From NCBI GenBank assembly GCA_029721515.1, contig CM056555.1, positions 1,347,001 through 1,411,000 on the forward strand: 64,000 nucleotides of DNA, given 5' to 3'. Of this stretch, positions 1 through 12,055 are shown in pieces; the first letter of the stretch is position 1; each line of letters starts with the position of its first letter. The translations under genes were made by a program, and so were the position numbers. This DNA is from Synanceia verrucosa (lineage: Eukaryota > Chordata > Actinopteri > Perciformes > Synanceiidae). Below the pieces are notes generated by a model. That model was not told where the DNA came from. It saw nothing but the letters and a program-made list of their open reading frames with translations, and searched no databases.

Positions 1-583
1 CTTCTTTTTTTCCCCCCACTTATTTTAGAATTTAATCCATTTTTTATAAAATGTGTCTGGCCATTTAACATTTCAAAAATCTGCATTGAAATTTTAAGAT
101 AGTCATTTATTTGAAATTTACATTGTTACAGCAGCAAATTGGAACATTATAAGGACCTATATACTATATATAAAAAAATAAGAAAAAAATATTCAGTAAT
201 AAAAAGGTAAATAAAATAACAACATTGTTTTAGAAAAATGGGTGAAACTACTAATATAGATCAGTAAATATAATATGTCTAAATGTCTAAATAAGCAACA
301 GACCAGTTGAAAAACAAAGTCAGTAAATAAACCACATAAATAAACAAACTGGACCGACCGGTGTACTAAAGATAAGAGGAATGTTGCACATGTTGAGAAG
401 TGAAACAAGTGATTATTGCACATTAATAAATAGGATTATTGCACAGCGTGAGAGTTTCTGCGCTGTCAAAACATTCCCTATTATTATTATTATTATTATT
501 CAAGAATCTTTATTGTCATTATGTGGAGTCTCTCCGCTTAAAGGCACGCATAAATAAGAAATAAAAATAAAGATGTAAATCTA

Positions 584-630
<47 letters not shown>

Positions 631-897
631 CCTGTGTTTGCAGCAGCAAAGCCTATCCCAGCTAATAAAAACAATATATTTATTATTTTATATTGATATA
701 TGCAAAGTAAATAATGGTATTAAACGAATATAGTGGAGTAAAAAGTACAACATGTAGCATTAAATGGAAGAATCCAAGGAAAGTATTTTAGTAAATATAT
801 ATTAATTATATATAAATAATTATATTCAGAGGTTGTCCAGGTGTTCAGTGCGAAAGCCTCAAAGAGCTTTTTGATAGTTTCACTCCTTTTTGATCAG
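1..897 (+). other. Intronic sequence of kif16b, AT-rich with microsatellites
   Basis: No coding exon can be recognised before 898. The stretch holds a (TTA)n run at 481-500, a (TA)n run at 587-624 and a piece near 500-560 containing the 'ctttattgtcatt' string common in fish dispersed repeats (compare 20,970). Because kif16b is cut by the left edge, this is most simply its intron. Confidence 0.7.
587..624. repeat. (AT)n microsatellite
   Basis: Uninterrupted alternating A and T for about 38 bases in the kif16b intron. Confidence 0.95.
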
Positions 898-1873
898 ATC
901 ACTGTGATGGATGACATGTGGACCGTGTTCAGGCGTTACAGTCGCTTCAGGGAGATGCACAAGAGCCTCAAGTTAAAATACCCAGAGGTGAGTGGGTTTG
1001 ATCCACCATCAGGACCATCAGGTCCGCTCAGACCACACCCTCAGCAGGGACGAGTCTCTGCTCTGGGTTTGAAATAATGTCTCTTTGCTTCAGCTGGCTG
1101 CTCTCGAGTTTCCTCCCAAGAAACTGTTTGGAAACAGAGACGAGCGGATGGTCGCCGAACGCCGCAACCACTTGGAGGTAAGACGTTTTAACAGTCTTTT
1201 ATCATATTTACACATGATAAACGCAGCTTCACAGATTTATTATAAGGTTTTTAATATTTCTGTACCGGTTAATCTACCAGTATGTGCAAGGATGATAAAA
1301 TATTATTATTATTGTTGTTGTTATACAGGAAAAATTATCAAAGCACATTGTTGTTATTAGCATTATTTTTGACTGAGATGTAAAATTCTTCAGTCATTCC
1401 TGAACAGAAAAATGTGTTTTAGTGGTTGTTTGTTATTCTGGATTAATTTCTAATTTCTCAGTTAATTCCAGTGTTCTAGATCAAATTTGGTCTAAAAAGG
1501 TGAATTCAGTTTAAATTCCTCACTCCTGTTCAAAATGGTAAAGAGTAGTGAACTCAGTGAGGAAGAAAGAGTCCAGTTAAAGTGAAGCAGGTGATGCTGG
1601 AGGTGATGCTGAGACAAACAGGACAGGTGGGCTGATGAATGTGTTAAACTCTGTAGAAAGGTCAGCTGTTTAGTGATGGAGCTCCCTCTGTGCTGCTGTC
1701 ATCACCTGCAGCGTTACCTGAGGAACTTGTTCCAGGTGATGCTGTCGTCCTCGAGCTCGCCCCTCAGAGCCGACGCAGACGGCGGCCTTCATCTCACCAA
1801 ACACGCCATCTGTGAGTTCTCACCGTTCTTCAAGAAGGGTGTCTTCGAGTACAGCAGCCACGGCACCGGCTGA
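898..1873 (+). CDS. kif16b: Kinesin-like protein KIF16B, C-terminal PX-domain exons (5' part outside window)
   Basis: These are the last three coding exons: 898-987, 1094-1177 and 1712-1873 (stop TGA). Each is bounded by AG/GT sites, and phases are 0 throughout. The spliced product runs from ITVMDDMWTVFRRYSRF through LAALEFPPKKLFGN to FFKKGVFEYSSHGTG, which matches the PX domain and extreme C-terminus of KIF16B (SNX23) as I remember it. The RRYSRF motif holds the arginine that PX domains use to bind phosphatidylinositol 3-phosphate. KIF16B is a plus-end kinesin carrying early endosomes, and the PX domain anchors the cargo membrane. Motor and coiled-coil exons must lie left of position 1. The final intron (1178-1711) carries a dispersed repeat also present near 58.9 kb. 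The gene converges on gas8. I cannot tell which teleost paralogue (a or b) this is. Confidence 0.93.
1261..1625. repeat. Dispersed repeat in kif16b intron (partner at 58,857)
   Basis: Same family as 58,857-59,245. A short frame near the end (M-x-K-S-S-E-L-S-E-E-E-R) loosely recalls a transposase N-terminus, but this is too short to classify. Confidence 0.8.
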
Positions 1874-2133
1874 CCGTGAAGTCCAGCTTTCCAAACCAAA
1901 AGGAAAAAAAAAAAAAAACAACAGCTTGGTGCCTTTTTCTCTGGAGCCTCAGCGCTGCAGAATCACCTCAGAAGGTCAGCCTGAAGGTCAGCCTCCTTGT
2001 CACCCTGGGAGACGGACATCTCCATCCTGTCAGGTGCTGTTCAACTCTTGGTTCATGTAGAAACTTCATTACGAACGCTAAAAGTAGGAAGTTCAGCACT
2101 CTGTTTTAAAGAGTTTCATTTCTACGGTACGGC

Positions 2134-2139
2134 AATAAA
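2134..2139 (+). terminator. Candidate poly(A) signal of kif16b
   Basis: AATAAA lies about 260 bases after the kif16b stop codon on the same strand. No other gene on this strand is near. The actual cleavage site cannot be seen, and longer 3' ends are possible. Confidence 0.45.
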
Positions 2140-5037
2140 TGGCTATATTAAATATATTTACATGCAGCTATGATATTTATGGCAACTCCCTCATGTAGTG
2201 CAATGCTAAAAGTAAAACAAAAATATTAACACTGCCAAGGTCGGGGGTTCAGTTCCCTGTGCGCTAAGGTCATGAAGTCCATCAGCAAAATAATTTCTGA
2301 AAGGAAAATGCCAAAAATTCACTTGTTTCAGCTTCTTAAATATGAATATTTGCTGTTTAATATCATTATATACAGTGTATACATATCTATTCAGTGCTGC
2401 AGTGATTATTCAATTAATCGGTTGTCAACTATTTAATGAATTGCCAACTCTTAATCGATTTGAGTATTTTTAAAGAAAGAAAAAGTCAAAATGCTCTGAT
2501 TGCAGCTTCGTTATTATGAATATTTTCTGGTTACTTGACTCCTCAACGACAGTAAACTAAATATATTTGAGTTGTGGACAAAACTTGGACTTATATTTCA
2601 TCATTTTCTGTCATTTTATGAAGCAAACAACCGATTGATGGAGAAAACGATCAACAGATCAATTGTTAGTTGCAGACCTACACAGAGTACATTGCACTGC
2701 ATTTACAGATGTTACCTTTTGTTGTTTTTCATTCATTTCTGACAGAAAAGCTGAAGAAGTTAAAAGAGGAATGTATATTAGTAATGATCATTAAGGCAGG
2801 CAGGAGAACAGGTTTGAATAAATGATCAAATGCTACGGAGCAGTTTGTCACTTTGGCCTTATCTTCACTGACTTTGAGGAAGTGATGTCATCGGTCTGAG
2901 GTGGGTATAAATAAACCCTGAACACAAACCGTAACAATGTTTGTGTGGCTGGAAATCACAGCAAGACAGGAAAAGTCATGCTAGAACGGGAGAGTTAATA
3001 TCAGTATGTGACGACCGTTTGAAGCTAAAATCCCAAAAAGTTCAGAGTTAATGTTGTCAGCCTGTGACTCAAACAGCATTAAAACCTCTGTGACTGTGAA
3101 AACACACAAGTTTAAAAAAAAAAGAGAGATGACGGATGTTGTTGGTCACCTGCTGAGCACAGACAGTTAAAGGATGGACTCAGTGTGTCATGGTCAGCTG
3201 AACTTATGGACGCTGAAAACAGGCTTTGTCTTGCTTTAGTCTTTCCTCTTATTAACGCGTTAATAATCATTAATAATAAATTAATGAGTTCCAGTCGTTT
3301 TATAAAACAGAAAGTGTCTTGTTCCAGTGTTTTTGTCCATTTTCAGTCATATTTCTAGACCCACAGAATATTTAGTACTATGTCTCTGAAAACAGTGAAT
3401 AGCTCAAATGAAAGAAGAGACTCTCTATTTCATCATGAAAAAAATGTTTGTTTTTACCTTGTTCCATTCTTGTTTTATCAGAGGTAGAGTAGAGGACACT
3501 TTCACCAAAATCACCACTTTTTCCTCCACATTCTGTTTGTTTTGCTCTCTAATCTCGATCGTCTCCACTTCCTGTTTTGATCTCTGTGGTGTATACCGTT
3601 TCTTTATGCTCTGACTACATCTCCCAGAAGCCCCAGCATTACTCACAGGCTGTGAGAGAGAGCACGATCGTTGACCTACTGCTGTAAAAAACCCTTTGCC
3701 GTTTTATTACGTCGATGGCACTCATTGAGTTAAACCCACTGACAGATTCCTTAGTCTCAGTGGAAGTGATGGAGGACAAAATGCTTTTCTTTCCTTTCTT
3801 TAAACTCGTGTGACTCACCTTTCACTGGATGCAGAACGACGCCGACGTCTGTCGTCCATCAATACCCACCACATCCACCTGCTGCAGCTCTGCCGAACGG
3901 CTGAAAATGCGAGAACGAGATCTCACGTATAATCGTGCAATATAGCGGGTTGTAGTGGAGCGTCAGTGAAAGAGAACCACCCTGTGTCCACTGAGTAGAA
4001 GGAAATCAATGATATGATCCGCTGCAAACATGGATTATTTTATTTTGAAAATAAAGCATTTGTTTTATTATGTGTCTGTACACAGCTTCGTCTGTCAATG
4101 GCCGACAAAAAGAGAAGCTCTGTTGATTTGTTTCGACAGGCGTCGGGCGAAACGTATCGTGTCCGAAAAACCGTTGGGGTCAGACTGCTGAAGTTTCATA
4201 TGAACATTTGTGTTGGTTTTGTTCTCCATCACTTCCATTTTAAAAACCCAGCAGGAAGTGATCCTGATCCCTTAATGCTCCAGGATCAACAGGAGGAACA
4301 ACTACAGCAAAAAAAACTGTTCTCAGTGTTCAGATGTGCTAAGCTGTCCTTTAAGTTAGCTGCTAAATAATATAATAATATTATAAAAATGTGTCCACCT
4401 TTTATTTATTTTATTACTGCAGCTCGTCTTGTCATAATGCCCAACATTTCCTCTGAAGGATATTATTATTATCTGGGGATTACATCTACAAGGGTTTGGG
4501 GGGAAAAAACAGGGAATTGCCATTTCCTGTTAGTGCTCTTCTGTGCTTTTAAACCACAGCTTGATCATTAAATTAATTTTGGTGAATATTTGGAGAAAGT
4601 TTGTCAGGACAACAAACTCTTCGAGGAGCCACAAACCTGTAAAATAAATGATTAGAGCCTCAGATTCTAGTTTGTTTTTAGGAACAAATAGAAACAAATA
4701 ATTCATTCAGAGGGAATATTTTCTCCCAGCAGGTCAGAGGTGATTTTTTAGTTATTATAAAAAAAAAAAAAAAAAAAAAATCTATGGAGCGATTTGATCC
4801 TGAAGTCTTCCAGAGCTTTTCTGTTTTGTTATCAGCTGTTTGAAGTGGAAACCTGTTTGACACTAGTCAGCAGAAACAGTGACTGCTTTTTTTCTTAAGC
4901 CATACTGTGTGTGTGTGTTTGTATATAGAGTGTAAATGCTGATGTGCATAGTTTTTTTTTTCTATACAATGTGAACTATTGACATTGAATGCCAGTAAAG
5001 GGAATGTATCTCAACATTCAGACTGTTTTTATGGTTA
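2140..5037. other. Intergenic region between convergent kif16b and gas8
   Basis: No convincing coding exon on either strand. The region holds part of a dispersed repeat (3445-3735), a possible tRNA-like B-box remnant near 2246-2257, a poly(A) tract at 4760-4780 and AT-rich sequence. Short open frames here have no recognisable protein family and no splice-site support. Confidence 0.6.
3445..3735. repeat. Dispersed repeat, copy 1 (partner at 30,632)
   Basis: About 200 bases from 'cttgttccattcttg' to 'cattactcacaggctgtg' are nearly identical to 30,645-30,840 in the same orientation. Past that the two copies drift, and this one ends in 'ggcactcattgagttaaac'. That end is the reverse complement of the motif at 5864-5885. 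The family name is unknown to me; a non-autonomous transposon is the likely explanation. Confidence 0.8.
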
Positions 5038-5043
5038 TTTATT
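5038..5043 (-). terminator. Candidate poly(A) signal of gas8
   Basis: TTTATT on the plus strand reads AATAAA on the minus strand, about 320 bases after the gas8 stop codon. Confidence 0.45.
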
Positions 5044-5360
5044 ACACTTTATCCTGAGGGGAACATGAATGTCTGAACACAACCCATGAAAAAATAATTT
5101 CAAGCAGTAAATTATAATAATTCCAAAATAAATCTAATTTAGCAAGTGAGTAACAGATTGAAAAGACACCAATTTAAAATCAAGCAAACTAATAAAATGT
5201 TCAAAAAAGTCAAGATTTAATAAGTTACACACGTGAAATATATGTTTCAAGTCAAAGGTATTATGACAAATATATTGTTTATTGTCGTGAATGATGTAGA
5301 GTTTACCAAATACTGCATAGTTTTTAGGAAATGATCAGATGTGACAGAGGTTGGTTGAGC

Positions 5361-8300
5361 TCAGTGTTTTGAAGCAGGTCCAGGTCCAGTCTGTCCACCC
5401 AGGATCTGCTCTGCAGGCCTGAAGGGGAAGTCATAAAGAGGGACGCCCAGAGCCTTCAGCTTGTCCTGGCAGTCCTGCAGCAGCTCGTCATACTCCTGCA
5501 GGTCACATGGTTACTTCACTCAGCTGACTGAAGACGAGCCGTACAGCGGTGATTACTGTCAGGGTTCAGTCACTGACCTTACAATCTTGAGCCAAGTCAC
5601 GCTGGAGGGCGTCGATGGTGACCTGTTTAGACTCCAGTATTTCCTGCAAGCAGGGAAAACACATAAATTTATGTTTAGATGTGTTCAGTTCATCTTCATA
5701 TTCAGCTGGATACAGGAGTGAATCATCCAGATAAAAACAGACATTAAAGGTCTGAGGTGCAGAGATGATTTTGTGAATAGGCAGTAAGTAATGATGGACC
5801 GATGACAGGGGAGGTTGTTTTGAGACCATCAGTACAGATCAACTTTTTTCTGTCAAACACTTTAACTCACTGAATGCCACTGACGTATGTATACGTCAGT
5901 GTATTTTGCAGCGGGTTGCCGATTGCGGCACAAGGCACTTATGTTTTTCTGTTTTACCTTAACTCACTGGCACTCAGTGAGTTAAGGTGACTTAAAATGT
6001 GCATTCAAAAATGTGTGCAGCTTTGGTCTTTTTAAACAGGGTCGTCGCTTCGCTGCAGCTTTATGAGCAGCTTCCTGCTTCCTGTTGCAGTCATGCAGAA
6101 GAATGACAGCAATATGGTTATGAATGGTTCGTTTTATTTTGAAAATCTCCCAGGCAGCTCAGTGGAGACATGAACGTATTTCATTTCAGCTACTGTGAAA
6201 TGAAATTAAAAAAAAGCCACTAATCACGATTCACAATCAAAATCCTGTGATTAATGCCATTATTGTTTGACAGCCCCAGTTTGAAGCTACCTTGAAATAT
6301 TATCTCCAGACTCGTACCTCCAGTTTGTTTGCCGCGTTGCTTCCTGCGGTTTGGTCGATGGTCGAGGCACAGAGAACGGCGCAGAGCTGAGCCTCCTTCT
6401 TCTCCACTGTTTCTGTCAGCGCCGCCAGCTTCCTCTCCAGCATCAACTCCTTCAGTGCGCTCCTCTGCTGCACGTCCAGGATGGTCTTCATCTGCTTCTT
6501 CAACAGATCGTCACGCTCCTGCTGCACCTGACGGACACAGTGCTGTGAACACCTGAACACCTGGATGAAGGTGAAACCTGTGATGTCACGTGACTCACCT
6601 TCTTGAAGGCCTGCAGCAGCAGCTCATGCTCCACCTTCAGGTCTCTGAGCTCCTTTTCAATGACCTTCACTCGAGCTCTACTCACCTGTCAGACACATTA
6701 TCAGCAGGTTGTTCAGTCAGTTATACATTTTAATGATTCAGGTCAGCATGCTGTTATTTCTGCTGAATAAATTATCCATGTAACTAAAACAGTCACAGTG
6801 AGACAGGTGAAAGTAGATCCTGGTCTAAGTGTGAAAGATGTATTAAGTGTTTATACATTTAAAAAAAAATCTGGACACTAAAATGACTCAACTTTTCATT
6901 CAGTGTATATTTGTGATGCTCAGTGTGTCATGATGCTGGTTTGTGAACGCACCGCCATCTTGGCCTTGGCCTGTTCGTATTCCTCCTGCTTTTTCTGCAG
7001 CTCTGGCAGCTTCCGTTGGGTTTCCTGCAGAGACTCGCTCAGACGTTTGTTCTCCCGCTCCGCTGCTGAAAGCTCTTTGTCCACTCGCGTCTGCTGCTTC
7101 GTCACCTCTGCAAGTTTCTCCTGTCAAGCAAAAGAAGACATTTAGTAAACGCCCTGACTACATGTCAAACTGAGTCATGGTTAGTACTGAAAAACTCTGA
7201 AAAAACTCTTTGAGTACCAAATAAAATACAAAATATTTGTGGTTTTCTGGCAGCTCCAGGGATGTTTTCTGTGAGAGCAAAAGAACTATTTCTTAGGGGT
7301 GGGAGAAAAAAATATTGATATGGCGATATTGCAATATTTTGTCGTCTGATATAATATTGGTTCTTAATATTTTTTAAAAGTCATGTTTTAGGCCATTCAG
7401 ACACATATATACAGTACATATATTTCTATATGCAGTATACACTTTGTTTTACTTGGCTGTCATTCATGTGAAATTGATTCAGTGCCGTTGATAAATTCTG
7501 AATTTCTTCAGTGACACAGGTATCGTGGATGAAATTTCTTGCAATATATTGATTATCGCAGAATCCTTATATTGTGATATTATCGTTTTTGTGGGCAAAA
7601 TGTTATGACAGTATCGTATCATGGGGTACTTGGTGAAACCTAGCCCGACTATTTGTCAACTGTGATCATTTTGATGGTGGAAAACATCATAAAATCCTGG
7701 TACGACAAAGTAAAAGTAAGTGGAAAGAAACTGTATTGCATTAAAGGAAGAGTGTGCTGCATCCACTGGTAAACACTGTTTGTGGCTTCTTTTCTTCCTG
7801 TAGTGTCTTTTACCTTCAGCACCTTCTGATCTGCCAGCAGTTTGGTTTGAATAGCAGTGTAGTACTCCTCAGCACCTCTCAGAGCTTTGTCTTGGTCCTC
7901 TATCAGAGTAGAGATGCGACTTTTCATTCTGTCGTCGATCTCGATGACCTCAGCGTGGCATTTTTTGTTCTCTGCTTCCACCATTATCTGCATTTTCTTG
8001 TGATATTTCGCTTCAATTTCTGATTGAATAGCAGCATAAAGGAATGTGATTTGACACAGGATCTGATATCACCAAGTAATTAACAGTACTGGACCACTAA
8101 CCCTAATCCATACCCTAACTCTAAAAACTTTGACATTTGTCCAGGACTGTTAAGTACTTGGTGATTTCAGATCATCCCAGTTGGACACTCGTTTTTCAAT
8201 TGAACAACTGAAACTGTTCACTCACCTCTTATTCTTCTGTCGTAGTCGTTTGTCAGCTCCATTAACTCCACCTGGTGTTTCTGATGAGAATCAAAAGGTC

Positions 8301-9931
8301 GGCGTTAACAGACATCTGTAAAGAATAAAATGCTAAAATGAAGCCAGACCCACCAGCTTAAGCTCCTTGATGCAGTTTTGGTTGTGGAGCTTCTTCTCTC
8401 TTAAATCCGCCTGCAGGCCCTGAACTTCTCTCCGAAGGCCGAGTTCTGACTGCATGTGCTGGTTCTGGATCAGCGAGGTCGAGGCAACGTTGTCCATCTT
8501 CAGACCAGAGATCGTGCTGTGTTGTTCAGACAGGACGTGCTTCAGCTTCTGCTTGTACACCTGGACACCGAACCATCAAATGAGCTGTGAGGATGCTTTG
8601 GTTACGTTTTGTTTCTCTAAAACCTATCAATAATCAACATTCTAGCCCCACAGTGATTTGTGGCTGTGTGTGTGTGCAGCTTACTGTGATCTCCACTCGG
8701 TGGCACTCCTCTGCCTCCTCTCTCTCCCTCTCTCTGTTCCTCAGCTCGGCTTTGGTCTCCTCCAGGTTCCTCTTGGAGATTTCCCAGAAGGCATGGATCT
8801 TGTCCCTCTCCAGCTGGAAGTAGCTCCTCTCCTCCCGCTCTCGGTCCAGCTCCTCTCGGAGGCGAATGATGTGCTCCTCCAGCTGGAAGGTCACAGAGAA
8901 TCTGAGTCAGTGTGGAGTCTGAATACATGATGAGTCCTCCTGCGTCAAACACAGTAAGAGCTGCACAGTCTGTCCATATCATCAGTTTGTGTCCAGTCAG
9001 GTTCACTGTAGTCCTGCCTGTGGCTTAATTCATGTTTCACCCTGTAGACTGCAAAGGGAGTCCACCAAAATCAATTATGAATATTAGAGAATACAGATAT
9101 CAAGATAGGTCTTTTTGTTACTAATTGACACCCATGAAACCATTTGATATTAAGAAATTGTCTTTAGTAATTCTGTGGTACCAAACTGTAGAACAAAATC
9201 TACGTTCACTGTCGCCATTTTTCATGTGTATACTAGTAACAGATGTTGAGGTGCTGTAAATATTTAAATGATCAGCTTCCTTCATCACATTTGAGTTGAA
9301 TCACCAGTAAAACTGTCCTGCCTTGTTCATATTCTCCATCACAATCTTACAGCAGAGTGCACACTTAGGTTAAACTGAACCAAGAATTACATTAAATTAG
9401 TAGCTACATATGTTCCATGACAGAATAGAAAATAAATGGCACACTTCATTTTATCTGATGGTCCTCTGTAATATATTACTTATTAAAAATGTACAGTACA
9501 TATAAATAATCTCAAAGATGAATTTCGGCATTTTAACCTAACAGGCAGTGTTTCAAACACTGGATGGACTGAACAGTAGATATAATGTAAAGCTAGCTAA
9601 CCCTCCATCTACAACACAGTGTGATAGCTTTGAGGCTATTCATGTTAGCATCGCCCATCAGCCCTGACCTGATCCTTGGACATCTCATCCGTTGAAAGAC
9701 CGTCCACCACGGCAGACGACTTTCCCTTCACGGCCTTTTTGCTTTTAGTCTTGGGTGGCTGTGAAAAAAGGACAACAACATTTAACTACACTAATAAAAC
9801 CGCTGTCTGTTAGCTAACCTAGCTTAGCTCATAGCCTCCGTACGGTGCTGGTAACCAGCTGAAGCTAGCCTATGCTAACCGTACGTTACCCAACAACATT
9901 ACTGTATAAAAAATATTTTACTCACCATCAT
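5361..9931 (-). CDS. gas8: Growth arrest-specific 8 / dynein regulatory complex subunit 4
   Basis: Eleven coding exons on the minus strand: 9931-9926, 9758-9669, 8882-8685, 8560-8354, 8280-8226, 8019-7814, 7120-6953, 6685-6599, 6527-6318, 5643-5578, 5495-5361. They sum to 1428 bases (475 residues), close to human GAS8 (about 478). Recognisable blocks are VVDGLSTDEMSKDQ at the N-terminus, LREELDREREERSYFQLERD, ALRGAEEYYTAIQTKLL and the C-terminal PLYDFPFRPAEQILGGQ. Almost the whole protein is coiled coil rich in E, K, Q and R. GAS8/DRC4 is a structural subunit of the nexin-dynein regulatory complex of motile cilia and flagella. Exon 1 codes only for Met-Met, a very short first coding exon. An RFX-type X-box motif lies 118 bases upstream of the ATG. 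The exon 3 start and the tiny first exon are the least certain parts. Confidence 0.95.
5864..5990. repeat. Small palindromic repeat cluster in gas8 intron
   Basis: A near-perfect palindrome (cactgacgta-tgta-tacgtcagtg, 5877-5900) is followed by a second one with 14-base perfect arms (5956-5969 and 5975-5988, core taactcactg). The flanking motif 'taactcactgaatgcca' resembles the end of the dispersed repeat at 3700-3735, so this is probably a remnant of the same transposon family. Confidence 0.65.
7296..7650. repeat. Probable dispersed repeat in gas8 intron
   Basis: The stretch starts with 'ggggtgggag' and is full of 'gatattgcaatatt' and 'tatcgtatcat' strings, the look of a common degenerate repeat in fish genomes. 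It lies in the intron between exons 6 and 7 and has no coding potential. Classification is from memory only. Confidence 0.5.
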
Positions 9932-9977
9932 GAAATACCGTGTTAGCTGACAAATGTCGGTCGTAACAATAAACAGT

Positions 9978-10022
9978 AGTTAGCCCATCTGTTAGCCCAT
10001 CAGTTAGCCCATCAGTTAGCCG
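9978..10022. repeat. 12-bp tandem repeat in gas8 5' leader
   Basis: Nearly four copies of gttagcccatcw lie 47 bases before the gas8 start codon. They probably sit in its 5' untranslated region. Confidence 0.8.
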
Positions 10023-10048
10023 AGCAACCGCTTCAGTCAACAAGGGGC

Positions 10049-10062
10049 GCTGCCATGGCAAC
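10049..10062. promoter_or_regulatory. RFX X-box-like motif upstream of gas8
   Basis: GCTGCCATGGCAAC is an almost perfect inverted repeat and fits the X-box consensus bound by RFX factors (GYTNCC-AT-RGNAAC type). It lies 118 bases upstream of the gas8 ATG. RFX factors, with FOXJ1, drive motile-cilium genes, and GAS8 is one of these. Binding itself is inferred. Confidence 0.7.
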
Positions 10063-10112
10063 GTCTTTCTGTTCTTCAAATTAAACTTTATCGATAGAAA
10101 TCCTGTGTGCAC

Positions 10113-10890
10113 GAAACAATGGAAAGCAAAAACAAATAACGGGTGTCTATTATCTTGTTCTCAATGCTACATGAAAACTTTGTCATGTAGACTTTTTAAA
10201 TAAGCCACATTAGAATAGAATATTTTATTGATCAACAGCTTGAAACAAAAATGAAATAACAATAATGAATACGTAATAGTAATTATAAACATTTACCCAG
10301 TTTGTATCAGAAAAAGATACATGTATTTTAACGCCAAATCAAATTAAGTTTAGTTGCTGTTTTTGTATATAAGAACAGGGACATTAAAAAGTTATCATGG
10401 TTTAAGGTCCATTCATTGTCATTCCACACCACAGGCTGCACAAAAACAAAATCTGAGATGTAATTCTTGTATTATGGAAGATCTGAGAGGCAAAAGAGGA
10501 AAAATAAAATCAAAATTCTTTTATGACTGAAGAACAAAACAAAATAATTTTTATCTAGCTAGATAGTTTGTTAATCCTGAGTGAAACTCATAAGAGGCTG
10601 AATAAGACAAATCTTTCATGTTTTTTCTAGAGGATTTTTAATTAACACACAATATTTGTATGTTTCACCTGTGAATGTAGCTACTAATTTGAAAAGATAA
10701 ATTAATTACACATGACATAACATAAAAACTCTTTTTCTCACCTGTTCTACAGTCAAACACATGACTCGGGGCCTCTGTACTTTATTCTACACAAGACAAA
10801 CAGCTGGATTTTAAGGATGACTCAGTCTCACAGTCTGAGGAAACAAACTGCTCTGCAGACGGCAGCAGGGCCAACCAGTACTATTTCCAA
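10113..10890. other. Intergenic, no gene seen
   Basis: AT-rich spacer between the gas8 promoter and the 3' end of the Ig-domain gene. I see no coding exon, RNA gene or clear repeat array. Confidence 0.6.
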
Positions 10891-10894
10891 TATG

Positions 10895-10900
10895 TTTATT
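10895..10900 (-). terminator. Candidate poly(A) signal of the Ig-domain gene
   Basis: AATAAA on the minus strand, about 190 bases after the stop codon at 11093. Confidence 0.45.
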
Positions 10901-11092
10901 GTCATTTTTCACTTTTTCAACAACAACAAATGAAAACACGACATGTGCATCACACATACCCACCCCTTTTTTAATTTTACACGTTTAGAGAAAGTCAGGG
11001 TGAACTGCTTCTTTTTATCCACCTCACTGGATGGGTTCCACTGATATTCTGTTGCTTTTAATCACCAGTTCGTAAAGTTTCCAGACAGATCT

Positions 11093-12055
11093 CTAACAGC
11101 AGTCGGCTCTTTTACTGGCAGCATGTTGTTCACAGCCATCTCCTGTCTGTGTTGGATTTTGGGCGAGGGAGTACACACACTCCTCCCTGCTGCGTCCTTT
11201 AGCTGTTTTCTTGTCAACAGTGCTGTACAGATTATTATTGGGTGGCGTGGAGGTGCGTGGCGTTTCACTGATAGTTGCCCAGCAGTACGGACTTTCAAAA
11301 TAAGGCTCCCTCCCTGGTTGCTCCTCTGCAGCTTCAATCTCCTCATAAATCACCTCGGATACAGTTTTGTCTGAGTTGGTGTTTCTGTTCCTGGAGCAGA
11401 ACGTCAGGATCAAGACGCCCAAAAGCACCAACGCAGCAGCACCCACGACTACACCGACAGGTATTTTCCACAGGTGTGATTGGTTCTCTGTGTCTGCGGA
11501 GCTTCCCTTCAGCCCATCGCCACCAGCACTGGGAACCACCATCTTGGGATCTGCTGTCACTTCCAGATATATTTGTTTTCTATTACACAAATACATGGTC
11601 GCATCAAAGGACGTGGCATTTGTTATGACCAGTGAATTATCTGCCAGGGAACCGTAGCGATTGTCAGTTTTTGTCTCTGCACCATTTTTGATAGTGACAA
11701 GGGTCACCAGGTCACCGTTTATGTAGCGGCTCCACGTTACGTCTCCTTTAATCCCATGAGGACACGGCAGAGTGGCCACCATGTTCTGCAGCACGGTCAT
11801 GTAAAGGATGTCTGCGAAGTATAAAGGCAGCAATGCTTAATAAACATCTGGTTTCTCTTAATTTTCAGGTTTTTCGGATCTACTGTGTTCATTAGAAAAG
11901 ATCATTTCAACAGACAACTGTTCATGTTGTACGTAGTCCACAACCAGAGATTTATGACTATAACGTTGATAAGAAATGATTAGAAATCAGATTTTCTTAC
12001 CCGCAGAGCTGTGACAGAAACATCCAGCGAGGAGGAAGTAGAAATAGAGCAACAT
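11093..12055 (-). CDS. Single-Ig-domain type I membrane protein, family not assigned
   Basis: Two coding exons, 12055-12001 and 11811-11093, sum to 774 bases (257 residues). Exon 1 codes for a short signal peptide (MLLYFYFLLAGCFCHSSA) and ends at a GTAAGA donor. Exon 2 holds everything else. A V-like Ig domain has Cys in ATLPCPHG, Trp in VTWSRY and the second Cys in the DATMYLC motif. A stalk follows, then a transmembrane segment around VGVVVGAAALVLLGVLIL and a tail of about 95 residues. The tail has several tyrosines; VIYEEI fits the ITIM pattern, and NLYSTV is a looser match. This points to a surface immune-type receptor with possible inhibitory signalling, but function is inference. Domain, membrane segment and tail in one exon is unusual for this class. 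I recognise no named orthologue. Confidence 0.85.

Noticed and set aside
2246..2257. Second SINE B-box (ggttcagttcc)
   Set aside because: Surrounding sequence does not resemble a SINE body, so it may be chance.
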